A program made the position numbers and the translations under genes. Source: Spirodela intermedia (lineage: Eukaryota > Streptophyta > Magnoliopsida > Alismatales > Araceae). Taken from it: 64,000 bases of DNA. The DNA lies in assembly GCA_902729315.2 (NCBI GenBank), contig LR746275.1, positions 4,096,001-4,160,000 of the forward strand, read 5' to 3'. Within the stretch, counting starts at the first letter, position 1. The number at the start of each line of letters is the position of its first letter. The notes under the pieces were generated by a model. The model did no database searches and was not told the DNA's origin. It was given only the letters and a program-made list of their open reading frames with translations. This document shows positions 25,447 to 37,780 of the stretch, piece by piece.

Positions 25447-26240
25447 CTCCTTTCCCCCGACGACGACAGTGCTTGAGTAACGGCGAAAACAGGCAAGCCA
25501 AGAGGGGGAGTATCGCCCCACTTGATCCCCGAACCGGCGATCAGCGCCCCCCTTCCCTTTCTCCTCTCCCCCTTCGGGAAGAACAGCGGTGAAAAAAAGT
25601 AGATGCGGGTTGGGGGAGGGGGGGCAGATGCAGATGCGGGGGGTTCTTGGTGGAGGACGACAGACGATAGGAGGAACAGAGTTTTGGACAGAAGGAAAGA
25701 AACAGACGGCGGAGAAAAAGGGCAAAGTAGGAGTGCGTGGACCGCGATGACGACGGTGCGTAAGGCGGAAGAATCAGAGATGGACGGACCGTGGGAGGGG
25801 TTCGCCTGCCCGATCCGTAAGGGCCAGGGAACCGGCAGCGGGAACGACGGGTGGGAGGATGCCGTCATCCGAATGTCATTTGACGTCGCCACGGCAGCTA
25901 GGAGGAAACGTGGAAGCAAGGCCCTTTTTTCTCACCGAACCCACTGAACGTTTCAAACTAGCGCTCTCGAAAGAGACCAGGGCATCATCTCAAATTCGAT
26001 CGGTGGCTAAGGAGGAGTAGGATGGATTGAATCCACCGCCATCGTGTCAAGTTCATCTTCGATTTTGCACATTCGAAGACCCAAGAAAGCCTCGAATCCG
26101 AACGACGTTCGCATTAATGGGAGGGTTAGACGCGCTGCTCAACTACAAATCGCTAACGCTCCGGCGGTGCTAGTAATAAACAATGGGTTCAAGAATCGAC
26201 GCCTCGCCCAACGCAAGGGAGAGGGACACCAGTCTAATAC
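25447..26240. other. Yippee-like promoter region / 3' flank of NUP88 fragment
   Basis: This interval should hold the promoter and 5' UTR of the Yippee-like gene. In the intact arrangement it is also the 3' flank of NUP88. The first ~390 bases are diverged from copy B. The rest belongs to the near-identical tract. No gene is seen. Confidence 0.5.
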
Positions 26241-28136
26241 CTAACCGTCATCCTCCTCGCTATGTAGAACCTGCTCGATGAGCTTAATCTTGTTGACGTT
26301 CTCATCGTTGACGCGAGAGAGCTTTCCCATCGACGCCTTCAGCTGTGAGATTCTTTGAGAGTCCAGGGCTTGATTACGCCTCCCCTGAGATAGTCTCTGG
26401 ATCGGGCCGCCAGGGGAGGGATGCAGACATCTCCTCAACCTCCCGTTCAGGGCTTCGATGGACAAATCCAGGGCACAGAGTTCCACGTCCCTGAATCTCT
26501 CTGCAATTCAGACGACGCACAAAATTGTACACAGCTCACGGCTCGGAAGCCAAGGAAAGTCAGATCAGACAAAGCTTTAAAAGGGTTAAAAAGGAGAGGG
26601 CTTTCAATACCAAGTTGGGTTTTAAACTCTCTTTCTGCCTTGGACAGTGGTTTTCTGTCGGCTCCCGGTAGGTTTTTGAAGCTCTGCAAGCGCCTCTCCT
26701 GGATTCTGTACACCTCAGTGGCACGATTTATCCGACTTGTCAAACGCGGCTGCTTGTCCTCCAATCTGCTCAGCGACTCGCCGACCACCTGTAAACGCGC
26801 ATGCTGCTCCCCGAGAATTGCCTTGAGGTGATCTCCGTGCTGTTTGAGCTCAACATACACCTGGAGATCAAGAGAAAATGGATGGGACGCTGAAGTTCAA
26901 AAAGATCAGGGAGGGGAGGGGATGAGACGACAATTGACAAGGAATGCACACCACACAAAACATGCAGAAAAATAAATAATAATAATAAATACATTCATAT
27001 TTGGTTTACCTTATGAGCATACTCCACAAAATTTTCGTGGAAGAGCTTGATATAGTGATGAAGCGTTGACCTGCCTTCAATGGATTCTGGACTCAGAGAT
27101 CGTAGGCTGGTGGAGTCCGGAATGATGATGACCTTCGGCCCATTAAGGAGGTCTCGGCTTATAATATCACTGACGGCTACATCCTCACGACCAATGGAGG
27201 GTCTCACACTCTCATCAAGAAAATGCGGCGGCATGTCCTTCCAGCCTCTCATCTCCAGCAAGATGCACTCATATACAGACGTCACCACGACAACCTGCGA
27301 GTCACCAAAGGAATCTGCTATGCAAACGAAACCATAGAGCAGGGGAGACGAAGCCTCTCCGTGGCAGGTGCTTAGAATAGGGCACACAGAGGGGGCACTC
27401 GCGGACTCATCTGATCCAGGGGTGAGATTCGAGAATGGGAGAAAATGCAGAGTGATCAAGTCTATTCCTCCGCCATGCAAACAGTAGAGCCTCTCGGAGA
27501 CCAGCGGATCCGAAAAAACCGACACTGGGTGATGTAGGGCTGCCTTTGGTAATGCCAAGTCCACAACAGCCAGCCTAAGTAAGGGGGGTGGATTTCCAGA
27601 CCAAACCGGGTCCGCCGCATTGCTGCTCATATTTCCTTGAAGGAATCTAATGTTATGAGGTTCTTGTGAATTCGGCTCACAAATCATGCCCATTTGTGCT
27701 ATGTGGCCCCGTGAATTCACCCGCAAATGAGGAGAACTGTCCATATTCCATAGAGGTTGCACTTCATCAGCAAGGGCATCAACCTGTAGCTGTCCACTGC
27801 TCCAGGCGATCACTAGAATTGAATCTTTGCCGATTGAACTGTACAGGATAGTCACTGCCCTGCCTTCACAATCTGCAACCCATGTTTCTGAATCCTCAAA
27901 CTCCTTGCTGTGGTACACCCGACGGAGAGGCCCCTGCAAACCGAACAGCTTTGAGAATTTCATGCTTCGAGAAGCAGCACAAGGGACGAGGTCATGGAAC
28001 AGCAAGGATATACATAACACGAGAGTGCAGTCAAAAGACAGACTGCAATGAGGTTGTTTATATTGGAAGAGGAAGCAACAATTTGTCCTCTCATGATTCT
28101 GTCGAACAGAAACCAACAGCTCTACGGGTTTAGAAT
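26241..28136 (-). pseudogene. 5'-truncated NUP88/MOS7 copy (exons 7-9 only)
   Basis: Carries 27010-27933, 26611-26860 and 26241-26500, matching exons 7, 8 and 9 of the complete NUP88 at 44031-51751 with the same splice sites and stop. No inactivating change is seen in these exons, and the only exon 7 difference I saw (27949, C against T) is silent. Exons 1-6 (345 codons, including the N-terminal beta-propeller-like half) are absent. The sequence stops resembling NUP88 intron 6 near 28190. The exon 7 frame stays open upstream into former intron sequence up to an ATG at 28116, so a C-terminal NUP88 protein could be made if transcribed. I call it a pseudogene because the gene's promoter and N-terminal half are gone. 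It could be an expressed fragment. Confidence 0.88.
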
Positions 28137-28190
28137 AAAGCCGTAGAATGCCGTTATGCTTACAGTGATTATTCTGTATTGACCCTAGTG

Positions 28191-29000
28191 GAGGACCCCA
28201 TTCTTCTATCAGGTTACACTAGAGGAAGCAATTAAAAATAACCCGTAATTCCGATCCCTCATTCTGGGTAATGTGGTAGACATTGTGCATATTGACATAA
28301 GCGTAATCACGACCTTGATGAAGAATGGCAAACGGAAAAGGAGAATATAGTACCACCAACCGCACCATCAAATGTCCCACTTGTGATCAGGGAGGATGAT
28401 GCCACGCATCTGCAGGACCATCCTAGCCAGGAGCCAAGGCAAGCATCCAATCCACACAGAGCATTGTTCCTGCTCTTGAAAACGTAACGCCCCACCTGGA
28501 AGCCTTAGTTCTTCGTACCGCGAGAATCACGCGGATGCCTGCCTCCTTCTGGAAGAGCGTCCTCGGCGCCATGGTTGGTGTCCGCTGCCGCCCTTCCAGA
28601 CCTGAGATGGGCTCCGCACAGGAACAACCCGAAGGTGCTCACCGAACAATTTTCACTGTACCCACCCACAGGTTGGGAAGCAAACCCTAGGCGGACGCAT
28701 CGACAGACAACTCCCCCACGCCCCTCTTCCTCAATGAGTCCCATAAATCCAACGGACAGCATCTCATCGATAAATGTGCGAGATCGACTCGGACGGTTGA
28801 TTGGGCCACGATCACTACTGACCGCCCCACGCCGAAGTATTCCACTTCTCGGGTCTCATGGGATATCTATCGTGTATCTGCCGCTGGATCCGAAACCGGT
28901 ATTCGTGCTATTTCTAGGGCTTTCTCCCTCGTCGAGGAGGAAGATTATACCAGATCGTCTCTCTCCCTCTCTCTCTCTCGCCCGCGTGCGGCTCTCGGCC
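28191..29000. promoter_or_regulatory. eIF3g upstream region, with one unassigned candidate exon on the minus strand
   Basis: Upstream of the eIF3g ATG is a CT-rich leader (28963-28982), probably its 5' UTR. Earlier in the interval, on the minus strand, 28519-28572 reads as an 18-codon open stretch from ATG ([18 protein letters not shown]) followed by GTACGA, a possible donor. I do not recognise it and cannot find a partner exon, so it is recorded here rather than as a gene. Confidence 0.4.
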
Positions 29001-31811
29001 ATGGCCGTCGTCGACGGGAGGCAGCCGCTGCAGCAGCAGAACCACCCGAACAAGATCCGGTGGGGGGAGCTTGAGGAGGACGATGCGGATTACTACGCGT
29101 ACCTCCTGCCTCCTCCGGTGGTGATCGGCCCTGACGAGAACGGGGTGAAGAAAGTGATCGAGTACAAGTTCAATGACGATGGGGAGAAGGTCAAGGTCAC
29201 CACCACCTCCCGGACGCGGAAGCTCGCCCGGGCCCGTCTCAGCAAGAAGGCGCTGGAGAGGCGGAAATGGCCCAAGTTTGGGGACGCTGTCCACGAGGAA
29301 GTCGGGAACCGCCTCACCATGATATCAACCGAGGAGATTATCCTCGAGCGTCCGCGAGCGCCAGGTCCAATCTTCTTGTCCCGTCCTCATTATTTCCTCG
29401 AGTTATTTATTTATTTTCCTGATTCGATTGCTTTGCGGATGTTTTCCCTCGTCGCTCCTTTAGTACGGATATGCATATTTACAATTTATGTCGTTCATGC
29501 GTGTTTGAGACCCTGGAAAGACTTTTTGGGGCTTTGGATCATGTTGAAGAGTCTTCTAGATGTCGAGAGACACCTAGAAGAGATCTTTTAGGAACGAGAT
29601 TTTTTTTGTCAGAACCTTTGGCATCTTGTGTCCAATCTCCTTTGGCAATAGAGAATGTTGTTGACCATTGATATGAAGATGAGAAAGGTTATCATTCTTC
29701 ACTAAAATCAGAGCAAATCAACTTACGATAGCTGTGAATGTAGATTTTTGGTTTTATTCTATTTGAGGATTAGTAATCGTGGAAATCACTTTGTGATTGT
29801 GGCGGATGAAGATGCTTAGGACTGAATGGTAAAGGTTATTTGTCTTCTTATCTTAAATAAACTTTCATAAATGAGTTGAAAAGTCGTAATCATATATAAT
29901 TTTGGGTAGACGTCGGTACTCCAGAGGGCGCTGATCGGTATAATGGTATATATTGATCAATTGGAGTCACTGTGGCCCTGTACATGTGGTTGGCTTGGTT
30001 TTTCAAAATTTTCACGGAAGGGTAAGAGTGCCACATGAGCTGATGTCGGGGGAGACGTTTAAAATTTTATGAGGACGTGACATTGCTAATTGTCAAAACG
30101 AGGGTCGAGAAGAAGGGATTCAAAATTGGCCAATACATGCCTCGAACTGACTCCTATATTACAAAGAGAACCATGAAGAAAGGATTTTAAGATGTGACAT
30201 TGCCATCTTGAATACTAAGAAGCTTAGTGTGGGGAACATATTCCATCCGGATATCAAATGTTGGAAATTTGAAGGAGACAATTTTAACTTTGGTTGAAGA
30301 AATGGCAGTGGTGTGATCTTCATTTTAGCGGCCAGTTGGCAGCATTTGTATCCTGGCACGAAGTACGAATTCCCCTTTCTTGTATGGCATGCTCACGTAA
30401 ATGTTTGATTCGGATGTCATTATTCAACATTCCCCTTTATGGATACCTTCGAGAAGGAGGTTTCACCTAAATTTCGATTTAGATCAATTTTTTCTCGGGA
30501 AAGTTATGAATTCCCAGGAGATTGAATAGTCTCCTGTTTGTATTAGCAAACCTTTTCGGATCATTATATCCCTTGCTTTACAGCAGAAGTGTTGTTTTTG
30601 AGTCAAAATTTCTGTTGAAAGAAAGGAAGTCGAAATGTTGGATACCTTTATGTGTCTCCTCTCTTTGCTGATAAAGTATTTCAGGCCATGGTTTCTGGAG
30701 TATTTTTGATTTTGCGAAAATTCTGTGTTCTAATTTTTACGGGCCATATAATAGTTGGCCTTACTCAGCATGGCCTCCGCTCCCTTCATGTGGTGAAAAC
30801 GAGTAAAAACTTTGGTGCATCAGACCATCTTCTCCCAATCTGTGTCCACCATTCGGCCCCTATTTTTATGTATCTTTTCTAGTTGTTTTGTATGTTCCAT
30901 TTTGTTATGACCCACGAAATTTTCATCGCTTTGTTTTAGAGTTTTATTAATACTTTTAACGGATGGCTATTTCTGCTCAACAATTAGTCCATTCAAATTT
31001 GAACGATGCAGACAAGCTCTGTTTTCCTACTCCTTGGTCAAAAACAAACGCGACTGTGTGCCAGCCTGTAGAACTCTGGTCCAACTGTGGGTCAGGATTC
31101 ATTCATAACCTCCTTTAGGTCGTGCCATCTATATCCAGAGAAGCATAGACATGTTTCCCATCTCGAAGAAAGAAAGCTGTTGTAGTAGGCTATAGGCATT
31201 CAGATGATAAAAGGCTGAATAAAGGCATTCTCTGCCTTCTCTCCTTTATGTGAGTTTCTTCAGGTAGCAAGGCGGAGGAGGCAACCGCGCCTGATGCCCT
31301 GGCCACGGTTGCGAAAGCCGGCGCCGTGCTCATGGTCTGCAGGATCTGTCACAAGAAGGGCGACCACTGGACGGCACAGTGCCCGTACAAGGACCTCGCC
31401 GCCGCCACCGCCGATACGTTCGTTGACGGGCCCCCGAGCTCTGAATCTGCAGCGGCTCCTGCCCCGGGCGCCCGGTCGGGTACTTATGTGCCGCCGGGGA
31501 TGAGGGCGGGTGCCACCAGCGCCGGCGAGAGGAGCCTCCCTGACCGGCGCCGGAACGACGAGAACTCCGTGCGGGTCACAAACCTGTCGGAGGACACGAG
31601 GGAGCCGGACCTCCTCGAGCTCTTCCGCACCTTCGGCCCCATCAGCCGCGTGTACGTCGCGGTGGACCAGAAGACGGGCGTCAGCCGGGGCTTCGGCTTC
31701 GTCAACTTCGTCAGCCGCGGCGACGCCGAGAGGGCGATCAACAAGCTCAACGGCTATGGCTACGACAACCTGATCCTCCGGGTCGAGTGGGCGACCCCCC
31801 GGGCCAACTGA
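29001..31811 (+). CDS. TIF3G1: eukaryotic translation initiation factor 3 subunit G
   Basis: Two exons, 29001-29364 and 31264-31811, join in phase across a 1,899-base intron and give 303 aa (Arabidopsis eIF3g is about 294). eIF3g is a peripheral RNA-binding subunit of eIF3 in the cytoplasm, involved in scanning and reinitiation. The N-terminal part has the family block KIRWGELEEDD and VIEYKFNDDGEKVKVTTTSR. A zinc knuckle follows at residues 147-161 (C-RI-C-HKKGD-H-WTAQ-C). The C-terminal RRM spans residues 222-303, with RNP2 VRVTNL and RNP1 RGFGFVNF. The start follows a CT-rich leader and matches the usual N-terminus. Exon 2 is extremely GC-rich, in contrast to the AT-rich intron. The gene lies inside the block flanked by the duplicated Yippee/NUP88 segments and is directly followed by the RH38 pseudogene. 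Confidence 0.95.
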
Positions 31812-33524
31812 AGCCTCGCCCGCTCCCCTGGTGGGGTGGGGGCCCCTTCTCTGCTGAACTGCGTTCAAAGTTTTGTCTTTTGAGGTCTGAAAGATTCTGC
31901 TGCTGCTTTTCCATTACTGTTACTCTAACTGTTGTTGTGGACGACACTCCGTCGACTATGATTATTATGATCGGTGGTCGTGAATGTAAGAAATGATGCT
32001 ATGGTGTAGAAAGTTGGCCTAGTCCTTCAGGAGAAGGTCAAACGATCCGACTTGATATGAGAGAGCGTCGAGATTGCATGGCTCGATGAGCTGTTTTCGG
32101 GGCCGCCGCCGAGTCCCGCCGAATGGCGGAGGCACGCGCCGGCTCGGCGGAAGGCGTATAAAAATTGTCCGCGGGCAGCTGAAAGGTGGAAGACGGGAGA
32201 GGCGGCGGTGGAGGAGGGAGGAGATAAGAGAGCGGTGCTGGGGCAGGAGGAGCTGGTGCATGGCCGCGCCCGGAGTCCCCCCGAAGGCGGAGCAACACGG
32301 CGGCGAGGATAGGCCGGCAGTGGCCTCGTCGTTCTCCTCCGGCGGCGAAGCGCACCAAATGAAGGAGACGGAGTCACTGCCGCTTGGAGAGAAACGAGAG
32401 GAGTCCCCTGGGGAGGCCTTGCAGGAACCAGATGACTCTTCCATCGAACCTGTGATCTCTTGCATCCCCCTTCTCCTTCGTCTTCGTCTTCCTCCGTCTT
32501 CCTCCGTCTCTAGACTGCTACCTGGATCACCGGCGGGTGCATTACGCTCTGCAGGTGCCATTAGGGGAAGCCGTCTACACCACTGCGACCTTCTTCGAAG
32601 ATCTAACCTTGCGGAAGGAGCTGATCCGGGGACTATACACCGAGATGGGATTCAAGAGGCCCAGCAAGGTGCAGGCCACGACCTTCCCCATGATCCTCAC
32701 CCCTCCCTTCAGAAACCTCGTCGCCTAGGCCCACCACGGCTCCGGGAAGACAACCTGCAGGGACCCCCCCCGCGGTGTCCGTAGGAGAACAGCAAGCTTT
32801 AACTTCATCTCTCGCTGACTACGAGGAAAACACGCAGAACGAGACCGTCCTCACGAAGATGGGCAAATACACCGGCATAACCTCAGTTTGTGAGATACCC
32901 CACCCTCCGACGCTTCCCACTATAGCCCCGTCGCAAAACCGCCAGTCACCGAGCAGGTTCTCATCGCCACGCCGGGTACAGTCAACAGGTGGGTCATGGA
33001 GAAGAGCACCAGGAAGATGAAGATACTCGTCTTCGACGAGGCCGACCACCTGCCGGTCGAGGTGCTGGACTTGGCGCCACCTCGTCTCCTCCTGCAGGAT
33101 GGATTTAGGGACGATGCCCTGAAAGTCACGGAGGAAATCGAGAGGAGCAGCCCCCATTGTCAGGTAAATCCCGTCCTACAGTCGGAGTTTTTACCAGGAG
33201 AAATCCTGGAAAAGTAAGTCGATTTGAGGGAGGGGTTGAACATGGAATCAGGTGCTCTTGTTCTCGGCTACCTTCGACGACGCCGTGAATGCGTTCATGA
33301 GGAGGGTCGTTGGGGAGGCGAACCAGCTCTACATGAAGGAAGAGGAGCTGACTCTGGAAAAGGTCAAGCACTACAAAATACAATGCCCAAACGAACTCGC
33401 GAAGATCTACGTGATCATGGACAAAATCTTTAATTTTGGGGAGAAGGTAGGCCAGACCATTATCTTTGTGAAGACGAGGCACAACGCCGCCATGTTCCAC
33501 AGGTTTTTGCTGGGCAGAGGGTTA

Positions 33525-33843
33525 TGAGAGAGATAGATCTTATTTTCCATTGTACTCATGAAAGAAATATGTCTTATTTATAAAAATAGAAAAGGTAAAT
33601 GTCCTTCCAAAAGGAGGTAATTTTGACTTATGTGATAGTCACATATCTTAGAGGTGATGTTTTCAACCACCCTCATTTTCTACTCTTTCTTCATACCGGA
33701 CCCCTAAATGGGTCAATAAGGATGAAGTAACAATTGTGACATCATTCCTCACTCTTCGTACATCCTCTAAATGAGTTAGATGGGAGAAGACTCTTCGCAC
33801 ATCTTTAGAATGGGTCAAATGTGATGGGCTGACACTGCCAACA
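33525..33843 (-). repeat. left LTR (3' LTR of the copia element)
   Basis: About 319 bases with TG...CA ends. It shares with the right copy phrases such as AAGGATGAAGTAACAATTGT (left) and AAGGATGAGGTGACAATTGT (right). Estimated by eye at about 80 percent identity. Confidence 0.85.
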
Positions 33844-36800
33844 AACTCCACCTTAGTAGTCATAATCATATCTTGAAGTTGACATCCTTTAATGTTGTAA
33901 GTTCTCCACCTTTTGCAAAGTACTTATAATATGAATTAAATTTAAATAATATTTGAACTTCTCAATTATGACTACCTTTGTTCACATATCTGTAACATTT
34001 TCTTTCGTGTAAACTTTCTCTAAAGAAATATCTTCAGAATTCATCAACTCATGATTTTGTGACACCACATATCAATATATTTTAACTGTACATAGTAAAC
34101 TTGATTCTTGACCAAAAAAATAATATTTTAATTATTACAATGTAAATGAGTTTAAGATCTCTATATTAAGAATCTTCTTTACTAGATTAAGATTTTTTAT
34201 ATCAAATTTTCTAATTAATAATATCTTAAATTTAACGATTTGATGTGAATTCTTCAAAATAATAAATATATCATTAATATAGAATATTAAAATAATTTGA
34301 AAATCATCTTCAAGAGTATTCATATAAATACAACAGTCAAAATCATACTTTAAATAGTCAAATATGTAATATGTAAGAGTCAAACTTCTTATATCACTAC
34401 TTCGATGATTACTTCAACTCATAAAGTGACTTCACCAATTGAGAGACAAGATGTTCTAACTCGTAGATAATAAAACTTTTTGACTACTGCATATAAATAA
34501 GTCTCTTTTAAATCTCTATAAGAAAATATTATCTTCACATTTAACTACTCAAGCTTCATATCTTTATGTGTGATAATAGTTAACACCAAACAAATAAATG
34601 TGTTCTTCACAATATGTGAAAAGATCTTTGAGTGGTCAATTATCTACTTTTGTGTAAAGTCTTTTATAGTAAGTCTTATTTTATATCATGGTTGATTACT
34701 ATCAATTATTAGTAAAAAAATTATATAGTCATTTATATTAAATAGTTCACTTTTTTACATGAAGATCTACTAATTCCTATGTGATTTTTGTGTAAGGATG
34801 TTTACTTCTTAGATATCACTTGTAATCATTTCTCTTTTTTAAGATAACTTATTACTTCTCAAAAAATTTTAGGCTCATCATCTCTTACAAGTACTACAAA
34901 AGTAACATACTCATTAAGATGAGTAAGAGGCCTTATTTCACATTTATCCCATCCAATAATAATACAATCAGAAACACCTAATAATTCTACAACTCAATCT
35001 CTACTCTTAATAAGATAAGAAAGACTCTACACGATCTCCACCTTCAACCTTGTTTTATCTTTGACATGAGTATCATCAAATTTCTAAATCATGTACTTTG
35101 TAAAAAAAGACTTCAATATATGATTTTCATCAAAGACCACATCTCTATTGAAAATAATATTTTTCACTTGTGAATCTCAAAGTCAATAACTTTTCATGCT
35201 AATACTATATCTCAAGAAAATATATTTTATCAACTTTGAATCTAATTTTGATGTTTCATCAGCAAGAATAAAGATATATCATGGACATCCGAATATATGT
35301 AAATTAAAATAGTCAAAAAGATTCATAATTCATACCTCTTCAGCCACCTTCACATAATAGTAGAATTTAACAATCTATTCACCAAGTCAACTATTATACT
35401 CACAGAATTTGTCTAAAACTCTTTGAACAAGTTGACATTCATTTGTAAACACTAAGCTCTATCAACAATTGTATGATTTATCCACTTAGCAACATCATTT
35501 GATGCGAAGTATTTCTCACTATATAATAACGTTAAATGTTATGCTCATCATAAAATTGATCAAATTCAAAATTTTAAATTCTATGCTATTGTCAGTTTGT
35601 AAAACTTTAATCTTCCTTCTTGTCTAGTTCTTCACCTTTGCACATCAACTCTTTAATTTTGTAAATACTTTTGACTTGTGATTCAAGAAGAATACTTAGA
35701 GTTTCTTGAAAAAATCATCAACAAAGGTTAGAAAATAACAAATATCACTCATTGACGTCACATCAACCAGATCATACATAATTATCTCATACTTCATTAC
35801 TTTGAATGTCATATTGTACTATTTTCTCATGACACAGTACTTACAAAAATCTAATTTATAAGTTTTTATACTAGGTAGCAATCATCGTGTACGTAGCCTC
35901 TATATACTTGTGTCACTCATATGATCTAATCATAAGTATTATAGAAGAATGTCATTAATCATGAAATTATTCGATGTTGCAACACAAGATCTATTTATAA
36001 TAATACTTTTCTCAAATTTGTAGATATTTACTTATTGATGTCATACCTTTATCATAATGATTGTTCCCTAGATAGTTTTAAGAATCTCATTCTTACATTT
36101 GAAGCAACATTTATTCACTTTCAAAACTTCAAGTGAAATCAAATTCTGATGTAATATTGGAACATAATAAATATTTCTACACTCTTTGACCACTCCGTTA
36201 AACATTCGAACCTTTACCAAACTATACCAACAACTTCACAAGTTGTATTATTTTTCATAGAAATAACTCTTGTTGTACTCTTGTATGAATCAAATTAGTC
36301 AACATTATGATACATATGATAAGAATAACTAACATCAAGAATCTGTGTTTGACAACTCTCAAACTGTAATAAAGTCAAAATATATTTCACCATCTTCTTT
36401 GTCCTCAACCTGTATACTATTAACCAACTAGATTCGACTTTTATTGTCTTATTATTTTAGTTTTTTAGATGATCTCTCTACAAGTATTCCTTCTTATGAC
36501 ACTTGTGATAAATTTAATTTTTCAATCAATTCATCTATGACTTGGACCAATTCTTCTTGTCTCTTGATGATTTCTCCTTTTTCTACTTTTCACATTTTCT
36601 TTTACTCTTCACATATAAACCTTCACCATGAATTTCACTAAAAAAAAATATCTTGATAAAATTTCATCAATAAATGAATAACATCTTTAAGAATGAGTGA
36701 TGTGCTATCATGCAACAAGGTTATAATAAGATGATTATATGAATGAAGAAGAGAAATAAGTAGAATAATAACTTTGTTCTCATTAGAAAAATTTGATTGT

Positions 36801-37453
36801 ATACGAAGTAGGTCATTTAATTATTGATTAAAATAAAAAATATGAGATGACAAATAATCTACTTTAGTGCATATCATTTTTTCCACTTCTTCAAGAGTTC
36901 TTTGAGATTATATTCATTCATGATTTTCTGAATAGTCTAATTAGACAAACATGTATGAGTAAAATGTTTAGCCTTCTTCTCTATTATCTCTCAATCAATA
37001 ATATTGATTTTGTTTGGCTTTGATCTATTCAAAGTTTTATATAAGTTGTCTACAACAATGTATCATAAACACAATGCTTCTAAAAATTGAAGTTAGATGA
37101 CTTATTCAATTTTTGGATGTGTACATTAAAAATCATAATAAATCTAGAAATAATTAAACATGACTTTGATAAATAAATATGTAAGCACATGATCATAATA
37201 ATAACAAAAAGTCAATTTTTAAATATTAGTGAGAGCAAATAGAAAATAAATAATCAAACTATCAAATATTTTGATGATAACAAAACTTCCACTAAACACT
37301 TATAAGCCACATCTCAATACCCTTAAGATGACCCATACACTAAAGAGTGAACAATAGACTCTTATATCTTTTTATAAGGATTTCACTTGTAATATAAAAA
37401 AGAAGAGAGGCCAAGAAAAAGGAAGAGAGTTGATAAAAAAATAATAGAATCAA

Positions 37454-37780
37454 AAGAGAGATAAATCTCATAGTACATTGTATTCATTAAAGAGAAATAT
37501 ATGCCCTATTTATAGGAAAAGAGAAAAGATAATCATCTCTTTAAAAGGAGGCAATCTCGACCTATGTGCAGGCAGGCCCCTACATCCAGGAGGTGATGGT
37601 TTTAATCACCCTCATTTCTCACTCTTTCTCAGTGCATGACTCTAGAACGGGCAATAAGGATGAGGTGACAATTGTGACACCGCCCCTCACTCCTTGCATG
37701 TCCCCTGAATGGGTTAGACAAGAGGAGACTCCTTGTACGTCTCCCAAATGGGTCGATGTGATGGGATGATACTGCCAAGA
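37454..37780 (-). repeat. right LTR (5' LTR of the copia element)
   Basis: About 327 bases matching the left LTR. It is richer in C and G at the sites that differ, so the left copy has lost more cytosines. The outer limits are approximate. Confidence 0.82.

Larger units (their letters stand above)
24195..28190. repeat. segmental duplication, left copy (A)
   Basis: Matches 38998-45980 in the same orientation. It runs from Yippee intron 1 through Yippee exon 1, the intergenic part and NUP88 exons 9, 8 and 7. From 24195 to about 25838 the match to copy B is clearly diverged, with indels (an internal stretch near 24420-24700 is missing from B). From about 25841 to 28126 the copies are nearly identical at a constant offset of 17,790. 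From 28127 to about 28190 identity falls again and then stops. Boundaries were judged by eye. Confidence 0.9.
33525..37780 (-). mobile_element. decayed Ty1/copia LTR retrotransposon
   Basis: Flanked by two diverged direct repeats (33525-33843 and about 37454-37780) that look like LTRs. The left one begins TG and ends CA. On the minus strand a purine stretch, AAGGTGGAG, lies directly inside the left LTR, as expected for the polypurine tract of a copia element pointing left. The minus strand near 34136-34440 encodes copia reverse-transcriptase remnants: SLYELK and WYKKFDSYI with stop codons where Gln codons are expected, then FYINDIFIILKNS (the YVDD box) and KKILNIEI. The inside is extremely AT-rich with scattered stops, as left by methylcytosine deamination. 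I did not find gag or integrase with confidence, nor a convincing target-site duplication. It interrupts an exon of the RH38 pseudogene. Confidence 0.88.

Noticed and set aside
26421-26831. Plus-strand open frame of 136 codons present in both duplicates
   Set aside because: It is antisense to NUP88 exons 8-9. Its conservation between copies is only due to the near-identical duplication.
28575-28998. Upstream extension of the eIF3g frame to 28575
   Set aside because: The extra 142 codons have no counterpart in eIF3g. The conserved N-terminus begins at ATG 29001 after a CT-rich leader.
32019-32561. 180-codon minus-strand open frame
   Set aside because: It is antisense to the N-terminal exon of the helicase pseudogene, which is recognisable on the plus strand.
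33900-37450. Search for intact genes, tRNAs or CRISPR-like regular spacing in the AT-rich interior of the copia element
   Set aside because: Only short broken frames and irregular AT-rich sequence are seen. Reverse-transcriptase remnants explain the one informative stretch.
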